From: Puccinellia tenuiflora
Lineage: Eukaryota; Streptophyta; Magnoliopsida; Poales; Poaceae
Direction: 5' to 3'
DNA length: 64,000 nucleotides
Assembly (NCBI GenBank): GCA_012064385.1
Contig: QRDG01000134.1
Coordinates: 994,880-1,058,879, forward strand
Position numbers and translations under genes: made by a program. Below are positions 55,136 through 64,000 of this stretch, in pieces. Under the pieces are notes generated by a model. The model saw only the letters and a list, made by a program, of their open reading frames with translations, had not been told where the DNA came from and did no database searches. Every line of letters begins with the position of its first letter. Position 1 is the stretch's first letter.

Positions 55136-58100
55136 CATCCCCAAGCTTAACTCATGCTCGTCCTCGAGTATGGAAGTGATAAAACTAACATGAACTTTGC
55201 AATATAACAACAACATGGATATAAAAGATGATTGGTACTGCTACATAAAGTCAAATGGTTCATTATTCAAAGAAGTAGCAATATGCAAACAGTTTATAAA
55301 GTGATATCAAGTATTCAATGCAAGGATGTTCAATGATAGTTCACAAAGTGTAACATAAAAGATAGTAATATGGACCACATGTATGCAATATGATAAGTAA
55401 GAACATCCTACATAGGTCATAGAGTGAAGATGAAAATCTGAATATAAAAGGTGGACACTTTGGAAAAGATATATAAATGAGTAGAGGTAAAACATGCATA
55501 AGTTTCATCTATCCTCCAAACTATTCTACTTAAGTTATTGATTGCAATGGTAATACTTGGTGTCAAGCTCTCATTCCCCTATCATAGCATCTTGAATGAT
55601 TAAAATTTAATGTGAAAGCAAATATGAGTAGTGGCCTTGATAAAGCAAAGGTTAGATGTCTCATGCCCCTTCAATACAAGTACCTACACCATGATTACTC
55701 ATCTTGGGAAACAAAGCAAGATTAAGTTATCTATCATTGTAAGTAATAATGGTATCATCAAGAGCCTCAACTGGGGTACCTCTTGTCCCATGATATGGAT
55801 CAAGCCCACATCAAAACAACAAGACAAACAAACATAATGAACAACCTCAACACCCTTTTATTTACCACTTGATATAGCTTTTTATTGTAGGGTGTATCAC
55901 AGAAAGTTCAAAATAGCATGTAAGTAAATTTCCACCATGAATGATGCATGGCTTAGATTAGCAGCCCAGGTTTCTCTCTAACCATTTATACAAACTCATT
56001 TAAACTTACTCTATTTCCACATTATTTCACCATGATAGGCATCCATAAACAAAAGTACATGATATCAACTAAATAAATGATGGAACATGTTGAAAGCTTT
56101 GCATATGACAGCACATATGGGCTAACTCCCAACCTTAAACATTTATCAAGCCACTATCATCATAATATTAATCACAATGGTTCATGTTTATTAAATGCAA
56201 TAAAAGTAAAGTGTGCATCAAATTCGCGAGAGCTTTTTAACCAACTTTTCCCATTATAATAAATAACATAATCATTTTCATTTAGAGGTATAGATAACAC
56301 AAATAACATGATAAACATACTTGGAATAGCATAAAGCTAATAGGTAGATATGGTGGACTCAATGGAAAAACTTTGGTTGAAGGTGTTGGAAACAAGTTTT
56401 TACTTGTTGGAATTTTTGGGCTAGCAAAAGGGAGAAAGATGACCATCTAGATAAAATGCATGAGTGTACATAGAACTAACTAATTCATGTTAAACCAAGT
56501 AAGGTAACATTCAGCATCTAAACATGAATATAAGATAGCTCTTGATAAAACACTTGCAAATTGACACTCATTTTAAAACATATAAATTATGCAACTATAT
56601 GTAACTTTTTAAATCAACTCAAACATCCCTTTCCCAATCATTATAATAGCATCCAACTAAATTCAACCCAAACTTCCAGTAGCTCTCTCATATAAAAATG
56701 ATAGTGGTGGCCTCAAAACAAAAACTAGACTAACATAACAAACAAATAAAAGACGATTCAAGTTTATGCGATAAAGTGCATTGATAGAAAAATAGAAGTT
56801 AGACGTGTGCAAACCGAGAGTGTGTTGGTCCAGTGGGGATGTCTTCACATCCCCAATCTTATGGTTTTCACCATCCTTGGATAGCTGTTGGTGCATCTCC
56901 TCTAATCCCTGTGAAAAAACTTCAAAACACTGTTTCTCCCATTTCTTTTCTGTAGGGTGATGTTATTAGAGATAAATAAATAGGTTTCTTGCTGTATATA
57001 ATCCATGGACTAAAATACATATGAATGTCCAGAAAGTGTATAATGTTGTATGCCTACTCATAAACTCAATTGGATCAAAAAGATTTAACTTAAAAGTTCA
57101 AAACAAGCATAAAACAATACGGGACAGAATCTGTCCAGAAAAACAGCAGCAGCAAAACGTATTTTTCTGTCCTACTTAGACTTGTAAAAAAAATCTGCAA
57201 AATTCAGGCATACATAGGATTAAAAGTTTCAGTTACAGTTAAAATCTCAGCTCATTCGGAGTTACATAGTAAAAATGAAAAATCAAACCGTGCACAGACT
57301 TCGTGCAGGAATAAAATCTCCGAATAGAGATAGCAACTTTGTCAAACCAAAATGGGTAAAACTTGACACTTTATAAAAAAATTCAGAAACTAAGCTAAGA
57401 AAACATTTTCTTGTTACAGCAAGAGGACACAAAGAAAATCAAAAGTAAAAAACAACCGGGTTGCCTCCCGTAAAGCGCTTTCTTTATAGCCATATAGCTA
57501 GGCTTACTTACTTGGTATCAAGATGGTTGGAGTGAGGTGGCTTGGTATCCCCAAGCTTAAATTCTTGTATGTAGGGTGATCTTAGGGGTTACATCCCCAA
57601 TCTTGAGTTTTTGTCCCTCTTGATCTTGTTCATCACCCTCAATTCTTCCACCTTAAAATGTATCTCATCATAAACTTGATTAGAGGGGTTAGTGCCTTCA
57701 TAAATTTAATCCACATAGGTACAGCAAAGACATATCATGAATTTATTCTAAACATTAGCTACTGTTACTACGGTTGTGTAATGCTCCTTGATCAAAAGAA
57801 CCGCACAAAACACAAGTAAAGAGAGCAATGCGAAATAAAGACAGAATCTGTCAAAAACTAGACAGCCCGTAAAGAGTGAATTTTTAGAGGTACTTACGTT
57901 GCTCAAACCAAAAAACTTTGAACTAATGAATTGTGTATTAAAAACTGAATATTGCTGTCGTAAAATATCAAGTCAATATTCCTCTTCTGTTGTTAACATT
58001 TTTCGCAGTGAAGCTCAGGAATCTGTTTTCTGGACATCAAATCACTATTGTTTAATCCTACCTCTCAAACGAGGTTATTCTTGCCTTTTAAGAATAAAAA

Positions 58101-58344
58101 CAAGATACAAAGGTGATGTCACTCTTTTTATTTGGTTTTACCTTTGGGAAAAGTTTTAATGATAGGGACTTTGCAATGGTTCCATTGGCATGAACAACAC
58201 ATGTTCAAGGTCGACCCCAACTTCTCCATTACTCATCATTCTCATTTACTTTCCCAAATCTTATGTAAAGTTAAAATCTTAAACTAATTGTTAGCAAACA
58301 GTAGGTAAAGTTATTTTACATGTTGTAAGGATATAAAGGTGTGC
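55136..58344 (-). other. Non-coding interior of element K with repeated polypurine-like motifs
   Basis: AT-rich, no coding domain found. ATCCCCAAGCTT or ATCCCCAATCTT occurs near 55138, 56848, 57547, 57593 and 58880. In element orientation these read AAGCTTGGGGAT, like the polypurine tract at the LTR. Blocks such as ACAGAATCTGTCAAAA and GTACTTACGTTGCTCAAA recur in element A (about 3745 and 7115), showing shared ancestry. Confidence 0.6.
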
Positions 58345-58800
58345 TCAAACTGAATAGGACATTAAAGCATAAGGAACACACCACAGAATATTAAACAATT
58401 TACTTTTAAGTCTAACTCTCCTCCTATGCATTGGAGTTTTATATATGAATAAATAACAGCAAAATTGAGGTAACCAATGCATATAATAATCAATAGCTTG
58501 CATTTTAAATAACATAGATACATAAAGGGTATTCTTATCTCTTCCTCTCTCATAATAGTTGCAAGCATTAAAGTTAAACATAACCACATAGTTTTGAATA
58601 GAATCACCATATAAAGACTTATCATCTAATGAGCATAATGGATCATCACGTAAAGCATTATCATATAGCATGTCTAAACCATATTCTTCATCATTATTAA
58701 TAATGTTCTCATTAGGCATTGGTTGATATTCTTCCTCATCATCAGAGTCATAAAAGCAAAGTTTATCGTTAGCAAAATCTTGAGTGTTACCCTCATCCAT
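58345..58800 (-). CDS. Element K small acidic open frame, unknown function
   Basis: 151 residues beginning MDEGNTQDFANDKLCFYDSD, strongly acidic for the first 70 residues. A short cysteine/tyrosine segment (NACNYYERGRDK) follows, then a hydrophobic, cysteine-containing tail. I do not recognise it. It starts 42 bp after the stop of the upstream frame. Element A has a degenerate match to YYERG in its 4319-4630 frame, suggesting the protein or its RNA was once conserved across families. Expression is unproven. Confidence 0.4.
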   Translation of the reverse strand: MDEGNTQDFANDKLCFYDSDDEEEYQPMPNENIINNDEEYGLDMLYDNALRDDPLCSLDDKSLYGDSIQNYVVMFNFNACNYYERGRDKNTLYVSMLFKMQAIDYYMHWLPQFCCYLFIYKTPMHRRRVRLKSKLFNILWCVPYALMSYSV

Positions 58801-58842
58801 AGGTGGTGAAGGTGGAAGTTCCTTCTCTTCATTCTCTAGTTG

Positions 58843-59355
58843 CTAATCATTTTCAGCATCTTCTTGGGGTTGCACGGGTATCCCCAAGCTTAGGCTTTTG
58901 TCATCTTCTTCCTGCAAAATATCAGTACTACCTTGGGCAAATCTCATCCTTGTGTCAACAACATAGATATTTTCATCAAATTCACGTATGCAAATTTCAA
59001 GGAGATTGGCAATAAAAACTTTATAATGAGAAGCTATAGGGAAGGTTTCATGTTCATCAATGAAGGTGTATAGTTCATAGGCTCCCATAAAAATAACAAA
59101 TTGCTCTACTTCTTCCATCCCTAAGCGAGCATAATTCCATGTATGATAAGTTGCAAGAACAGGTTCGTATTTATTGGAAGGGCATTGGAATTCAAAGTGT
59201 CTAAAGTATTTAGAGCAACAAATTTCTTCCTCATGATAATCAAGCAGCTCACTAGCAATTTTATATAGAAGCTCTATGTAGCCTACAAATCTTTTCCCTT
59301 CATTTGATTTTCTAAATTCAGCAGCTATCAAGGCGTTTTCATAATAATTTTCCAT
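58843..59355 (-). CDS. Element K leader-proximal open frame, unknown function
   Basis: I start it at MENYYENALIAAEFRKSN (59355), about 75 bp after the primer site. An upstream in-frame ATG at 59493 lies inside the LTR. The 170 residues are mostly helical and acidic (YIELLYKIASELLDYHEEEI, YARLGMEEVEQFVIFMGAYE, HYKVFIANLLEICIREFDEN), with no zinc knuckle. It occupies the gag position but matches no gag motif that I know. Its C-terminus (SLSLGIPVQP) is encoded across one of the AAGCTTGGGGAT motifs. It may be a diverged capsid-like protein or a captured host fragment. Confidence 0.5.
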   Translation of the reverse strand: MENYYENALIAAEFRKSNEGKRFVGYIELLYKIASELLDYHEEEICCSKYFRHFEFQCPSNKYEPVLATYHTWNYARLGMEEVEQFVIFMGAYELYTFIDEHETFPIASHYKVFIANLLEICIREFDENIYVVDTRMRFAQGSTDILQEEDDKSLSLGIPVQPQEDAEND

Positions 59356-59430
59356 TTTATAATTTTTTTGTGTTTTTAAATATATGTTGGTATGCAATGC
59401 AAACAATAATAAAAGTTTAGCACAACGCTC

Positions 59431-59446
59431 CCCGGCAACGGCGCCT
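59431..59446 (-). other. Primer binding site of element K (tRNA-Asp type)
   Basis: CCCGGCAACGGCGCCT on the plus strand matches the tRNA-Asp 3' end except for the last base. It lies 10 bp from the LTR. Confidence 0.8.
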
Positions 59447-59456
59447 GAAAAGTACT

Positions 59457-60868
59457 TGATAATCCCCAAGAGCAAGGAATCACTGTAGCACAATTCGATA
59501 AGTATTTGAGTGTCGAACCCACGAGGAGCTGAAGGTAAACTATCTATTCTCTAAAGCCCTATAACCCTCTTATATGGCCTTTTATGCAAAGCAATAAATT
59601 TGAGTATGAAAGGAACTAACTAATGGAAGCAAGTGATGTGGAGTAGGTTTATCTAGCAACAAGTTTCTAAGAGCAAGTTTTCTAATGCAAGTTTCTTAAA
59701 GTAGCAAGTAGCAAGGATCTCAAGTAGCAAATATCTCAAGGGAGAAAATGTTCTGGCAATTGTTATTTCATTCGTGTGGTTGTCACAATTAGTGAAGCAC
59801 ATGTTTTAGTCTTAATTGTTTCTTCTAGGGGGGAGCCATAAATAGGTGTAGCCAAGTAAATGAGCAAATTACACAACTCTTATGATGGATCTCATGGCCA
59901 ATTAAATGTGTAGCACAAGAATTATTAAGACATAATTGTCCCACCATAGCCTTAAGTTCTAGGGTCCCCCATATATATCCCCCAATAGAGTAACTTCATG
60001 ATTCGATCTCGGGTTTACTTGTCCTCCCAAGTCCCCCTCACTCCATTACCTTACCGGTGATCACCTTACATGCATTCCCCAACATATGCGTGCACTCATA
60101 CATTGTACATCAAGACAATCATAAAAGATAACAAAACTTGTATGCAACCAATCAACGAACTATTTCACTAATGCCATGAACAAATCACTTCTCAAACATA
60201 GATGGAGAGACACAATAGATCAAGGGAAAAGTATATTGCATCATACATCATGTTTGCCAAGAGTTTACAGTGGAGAGATGAGATGATCTTGCTGTAGAAG
60301 TTGATAATGAACACACCGGAGGGGGGTGGAGCCCTCCGGAGGTGGATTCCGGCGGCGTTTCCCCCCTTCGATCTTCTCCGGTGGCAGCCTTCTGTCTCTC
60401 TGTTTCTAGTTTTGTGTTTCTCCACCGCCTCCTTGCGAAACTCCTCGAGGGGCTCTTTATATAGGAGTTTTTAGGTCACGAGGAAGCTTCGGGAAGAAGG
60501 ATCGACGCAAACGGAGCCACGAGGCCCAAAAGAGGTGGGCCCATGCGACCAGGTACAGGGCCGCGTGGGGCACCCTCTTTTGGCCCTCCGGCCTCCGTTT
60601 GCTTGCTTCCTTCGCTCTGAGGTCTTCCTCCTTCCAAAAAAATGATCCCCGTAAATTTGCAGCTCATTATGACGTCGTTAAGGCCCTGAAATAAATGAGG
60701 AAAGAAATAGGGTTTTTCTGCCTGCAGGATTAATTCCATAAATAGGGGAAATCATTATTAATTACCAAAAATCATTAAATAACAGTAATATACCCCTTAT
60801 ATGATGCAAATATGAATGGAATACAAATATTATAGTGCAAAGTGCATGTATGCATTTTACATGCATCA
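59457..60868 (-). repeat. Element K right LTR (5' LTR)
   Basis: 1,412 bp. TATA box CCTATATAAAGAG on the minus strand at 60453-60465; TCP-type site GTGGGCCCAT at 60535-60544. Confidence 0.93.
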
Positions 60869-61026
60869 GCCTCCCAGCCGGCCTAGGCCGGCCACCCTCC
60901 TCAGCCGGCCGGCCTCCTAGCCGGCCTAGGCCGGCCCCGGGGCCGGTCCCCCGCCAGCGCCTGCCGACCTCCAGGCCGGTTCCCCACCTGCGCCCGCCGG
61001 CCTCCAGGCCGGCCCCCGGGCCGGTC
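60869..61026 (+). repeat. GGCC/CCGG array in the element I 3' LTR (second part)
   Basis: CCGGCCTAGGCCGGCC and GGCCGGTC units, ending about 32 bp upstream of the TATA box at 61058. Confidence 0.85.
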
Positions 61027-61486
61027 TCCCGCGTTTTTACCCCCTTTTTGTACTAGACTATAAATAGTACCCCCATTTGTTTTCTTAGGGTTAGACTGAA
61101 TTTGAGACTTGTGAGGCATGCTCCTCATCCCTCTGTGCTAGGGTTCCTCTTAGAGGATGGATCTTGTTGTTGCTACTCTTTCACCGAGGTGTCTCTAGTA
61201 GTGCAAACCAATCTTTCACTGCGGTGATTCTATTGGATCGGTGGATCGGCCGGTAAGAGCAATCGGTTTCAACAAGAGTAAGATTGGCTTTGATTCTTCG
61301 ATCCAAAGGCTTCCTTTTTGAGGGTTGTTGTTGGGTGGAGATCTCTGCAGGTTTTGCTATTTACCCCTTTGTTTGCCCATGAATCTCCCCCATTTTCCCC
61401 TCCGTGTTCTTCGTGTTCATCGCGTTCTTCGTGTTCATCCACTTCTCCCCCTCAAATTCGTGAAGATCGGGCCTAACCCTACATCA

Positions 61487-61748
61487 TTGTGCATGATAAC
61501 ACAAACATCCATAATCTTCCACATGTGATCGTCATCAAATTCCCACTTCATATCTTTCCGGACACTCTCTAGTTCCTTCGCAAAGTGAGATGAGTTTTTA
61601 CCTCACCAACAAGGTTAGGGATTGTCTTCACAAATAACGACCAACGAGGATAGAGTCATTGATCTCATAGTTGCACTCCATAGTTTGGCCATCAGCAAGT
61701 CTCGCAAACACCGGAGAACATTGCAGCACGTTGGTGTCATTATGAGAG
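61487..61748 (-). pseudogene. PIF/Harbinger transposase fragment
   Basis: Minus-strand frames give FARLADGQTMECNYEINDS, then a frame change to VKTIPNLVGEVKTH, then KDMKWEF...MWKIMDVCVIMHN. This order is the C-terminal half of the plant Harbinger transposase (DDE_Tnp_4 / Plant transposon protein), with the conserved ending WxIMxxCVIMHN. Frameshifts break it. The reading stops at the element I LTR edge, so element I apparently landed in this older relic. Confidence 0.75.
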
Positions 61749-61749
61749 T

Positions 61750-62395
61750 CGGTTATACCTATTTGGGGCTACCCCTCTCCGTTTGCTAGCTCCGATCATT
61801 GGCTCTTGCCCCTCTCATTGCCAAATGTGACCTTCAACTCTCTAGATGGTGAGGGCGCTCCTTGTCGATTGGTGGGCGGCTCATCCTTGTTAATTCGGTT
61901 CTCACTGCTAAGATGGCTCATGCCATGAGTGCGGGACTCCTGCCCGCTGGGGTTGTCGAGGCTATTGATAAACGTCATCGTGCTTTCCTCTGGACTGGAG
62001 AGGAATCCTTCAATGGTGGGCGGTGTAATGTTGCTTGGGCGGAGGTGTGTAAACCTAAACCACTTGGAGGACTTGGTGTTCTCTCGATCCCACAACAAAA
62101 CTCCGCCCTCTTATCCAAATTTCTCACCAAGCTTCACTCTACTTCTTGGCCCCTTGGGCATCTTGGTTTCGTCATTCCTATGGCTGGTTGAATCACAAAG
62201 ACCTAGGCGATGCTCACTTCCTTGACACTCCTGTTTAGAAGGGGATATTTGTTAACCTTCCAGCCTTTCGTACCCACTCCTTTTTAACCCTCGGGAATCG
62301 AGATTCCACTGCTTTCTCGCTCAACAACTGGACTGGATCCTCCATGCTAGCAACTCGCTTCCCTGCTCTCCACTATCATACCACGTGTTATTCAC
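61750..62395 (+). pseudogene. LINE ORF2 C-terminal relic
   Basis: Plus-strand reading with stops: YLGLPLS, LAPLIAKCDLQLSRW, GRSLSIGGRLILVNSVLTAK, AIDKRHRAFLWTG, VAWAEVCKPKPLGGLGVLSI and ALLSKFLTKLHS, then NKDLGDAHFLDTP-type sequence and NLPAFRTHSFLTLGNRDSTA with LNNWTGSSMLATRFPALHYH. This is the RT-to-zf-RVT segment of plant L1 elements. TAG and TGA codons interrupt the first 40 residues and another lies at about 62235. It is a different copy from the LINE at 19640-20563 and lies in the opposite orientation. Confidence 0.85.
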
Positions 62396-63202
62396 GGAGA
62401 AACTCGGCGAGCTCGCCTTCCTATTTGTCGTCAAGGTTGGCACCGATGGTGGTCTCTTTGGAGGGGTCACCTTTTGACAATTTGATCTTCTTGGTGTGAT
62501 CTTATGCCTTGAAACTTTTGTCATTTTTGTTAACCTCCTTCCCGCATATGGTATTGTCGGCATCGCATTTCTTTGCCTTCTTGAAATCACCATTGATCGT
62601 GATTATTTCGTTAGGACCTGAGAGCTTGAGCTTTTTGTAGATGTAACACGGCCTTGCCATGAATTTGGCAAAAGTTGACCGTCCGAAGATGGCATGGTAC
62701 GCGCTTTTGAAGGGTACCAACTCAAAGGAGACATATTAAATGCGGAAGTTGTTTGTGTTGTCAAAGGTGACTAGTAAGGTGATTTGTCCCATCAAACAAG
62801 CTTGGCGGCCAGGCACGATGCCGCGAACTTTCACGTTTTTATGACTTAGCTGTGATTCCGACTGACACATCATCCTAAGCATATCAATATAGAGTATATT
62901 GATGCTGCTTCCTCCATCCATGAGCACCTTTGTTAGCTTGTATCTGTCAATGATAGGGCTGGCGACAAGAGCGTAGGTGCGCATGTGTGGGATGTATTCT
63001 GGGTGGTTGCTACGATCCGATGTAATGGATGTATTAGACCAGCTTAGGTATTGAGGCACTAACGTGGCGCGCGCCAAGCCGCCTTTTCCTTCTGCGCCGA
63101 TGCGGTGGCCAGATTGAATATCAGGCTTTCGGTGTGCTTGGGAAACTTGCCGCCATTTTGCTGCTTGGGCGACGTTTCTACGGATTCGGAGGTGCCGTCC
63201 TC
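62396..63202 (-). pseudogene. Tat/RIRE2-type Gypsy gag-protease relic
   Basis: The minus strand reads HPEYIPHMRTYALVASPIID and YKLTKVLMDGGSSINILYID, the protease active site region of Tat-lineage Gypsy elements. GRQACLMGQITLLVTFDN follows, and in a second frame VPFKSAYHAIFGRSTFAKFM and CYIYKKLKLSGPNEIITING. A frame change or stop lies near 62735. Both edges are abrupt against the LINE relic and the LTR at 63203. Confidence 0.82.
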
Positions 63203-64000
63203 TGATACGTGTCAAACGTATCTATACTTTTTGATTGATCCATGCTTGTTTTGTGTTATTGTCACATGTTTTTACTATCTTATTATATCATTTCTAGGTA
63301 TTTTATTGGACTAACCTATTAACAAGATGCCTAGTGCCAGTTCCATGTTTTTGTTGTTTTCTATTTCAGAAAATCTACTTCTGGCAATATTCTCGGAATT
63401 GGACGAAATTTTACGGAGAATTTTTATTCGTTAGAAGAAAGAACTGGACCAAAGGGGACATGGAGGGGCCACCCAGGGGCAAGGGCGACCCCCAGCCGCG
63501 GCCCCACCTTGACCCGCAGCCAGGACCCGCCCCTGGTCCTGGCGGGTCCCCTCGGCCCCTCTCGACACCTATAAATTCCTATTTACCCTAATTTTGACGG
63601 GGCGGTGATTATTTTTCACAAACTCCATCCGAAGCCGTCGCCACCTCGAAACCTAATATAGGGAGATTCTGAAGCTGTTCCCGGCACGCTGCCGGAGGGG
63701 AGATTGATCCCGGAAGGCTCGACATCTCCATGCCTTCCGCCGGGATGATTCGTGAGTAGTTCCACCTTGGACTACGGGTCCATGGCAGTAGCTAGATGGT
63801 TGTCTCTCTCCCTTGTGCTTCATGTTTATGATCTTGTGAGCTGCCTATCATGATCAAGATCGACTATTATAATGCTATATGATGTGTTTGCTGGGATCCG
63901 ATGGATTATGAAGTTATGATCAGATTGTGCATGGTTTTTATATGTTAATTTATATTCTTGAATGCTCTCCGATGTGTGTAGTAATTTTGGCCAAGTGATT
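63203..64000 (+). repeat. Start of a TGATACGT-type Triticeae Gypsy LTR, runs off the window
   Basis: TGATACGTGTCAAACGTATC followed by GACTAACCTATTAACAAGATG and GTGCCAGTTCC is the well-known beginning of abundant Triticeae Gypsy LTRs of the Fatima/Sabrina/WHAM kind; I do not assign which. A GC-rich stretch (63460-63560) precedes a TATA box CCTATAAATTCC (63568-63579) on the plus strand. The Pro/Gly-rich frame 63334-63591 is compositional. Confidence 0.75.

Larger units (their letters stand above)
53723..60868 (-). mobile_element. Complete non-autonomous Asp-primed LTR retrotransposon (element K)
   Basis: LTRs 53723-55135 and 59457-60868 (TGATAATCCC...ACATGCATCA, 1.41 kb each), exact target duplication GCCTC (53718-53722, 60869-60873), tRNA-Asp-type primer site at 59431-59446 and a polypurine tract at 55136-55147. 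The element reads on the minus strand and is 7,146 bp long. The 4.3 kb interior has two small open frames near the primer site (59355-58345) and otherwise no coding domain. It is an Athila-like non-autonomous family related to element A and to the fragment at 8887-9936. The two LTRs are close but show several base differences by eye. Confidence 0.93.
42841..61486 (+). mobile_element. CRM-like chromovirus (Ty3/Gypsy), dead, with two nested insertions (element I)
   Basis: Plus-strand element. 5' LTR truncated at its start (42841-43601), initiator-Met primer site 43604-43615, gag-pol from 44599 to about 53540, 3' LTR beginning TGATGTGGCC at 53245 and ending CTACATCA at 61486. Two insertions interrupt it: a solo LTR (44751-48627) in gag and a complete element (53723-60868) in the 3' LTR. 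Without them it is about 7.6 kb. The pol frame runs past the LTR start, and the integrase C-terminus lacks an evident chromodomain. Both, with TGATG...CATCA LTR ends, fit the CRM lineage. Multiple stops, frameshifts and an RT deletion show it is long dead. Confidence 0.82.
53245..61486 (+). repeat. Element I 3' LTR, split by a nested element
   Basis: Left part 53245-53722 and right part 60869-61486, together about 1.09 kb without the insertion and its duplication. Begins TGATGTGGCCCC after the polypurine tract AGGAGGGGAGA, and ends CTACATCA. Confidence 0.9.

Noticed and set aside
62321..62593. 90-codon minus frame with Lys/Arg/Pro
   Set aside because: Spans the LINE and Gypsy relic border and is a shadow of both.

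Overview
The window looks like intergenic heterochromatin of a large-genome grass, most probably a Triticeae species (wheat, Aegilops or barley relatives). The evidence is a dense stack of nested LTR retrotransposons of Triticeae type, a Stowaway MITE with CTCCCTC ends, a grass-type Helitron, a CACTA end and a coiled-coil NLR relic. No intact host gene was found. Family names are lineage assignments from motifs; no repeat library was searched. The species cannot be fixed from the sequence alone.

Layout. 1-8886: a non-autonomous LTR element read on the minus strand, with a tRNA-Asp-type primer site. It contains a Helitron (4848-7109) that carries a phospholipase A1-II gene fragment. 8887-9936: an LTR fragment of a related family, fused to it by deletion. 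9937-19639: a gag-only LTR element (TR-GAG type, minus) with a truncated left LTR. 19640-20563: a LINE reverse transcriptase relic (minus). 20564-22500: low-information sequence with a Stowaway MITE and a second MITE-like inverted-repeat pair. 22500-32043: a broken CC-NB-LRR resistance gene (plus). A very young 5.4 kb chromovirus of Reina type sits in its intron, and most of the NB-ARC domain is missing. 32429-35307: a Copia-like element with very short LTRs, holding a CACTA end that contains a 5S rRNA-like segment. 35308-38209: two pieces of TR-GAG-type LTR joined without target duplications. 38210-42839: the 4 kb 5' LTR and stub of a Gypsy element with TGTAACA ends. A single N at 42840 marks a broken join.

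42841-61486 is a dead CRM-like chromovirus (plus). Its gag is split by a solo LTR of the TGTAACA family (44751-48627, duplication ATGAG). Its RT has lost the catalytic block. Its 3' LTR is split by a complete 7.1 kb non-autonomous Asp-primed element (53723-60868, duplication GCCTC). The right edge is a mosaic of a PIF/Harbinger transposase relic, a LINE relic, a Tat-type Gypsy gag-protease relic and the start of a TGATACGT-type Gypsy LTR that runs off the window.

The most interesting pattern is regulatory. Several unrelated LTR families here carry arrays of CCGG-cored inverted repeats about 25-50 bp upstream of the TATA box. In one family the array edge is also where two LTR copies switch from similar to dissimilar sequence. 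Other items to follow are the 5S-like segment near a CACTA terminus, hairpin-associated polypurine motifs repeated inside two non-autonomous elements, and the Helitron gene capture.
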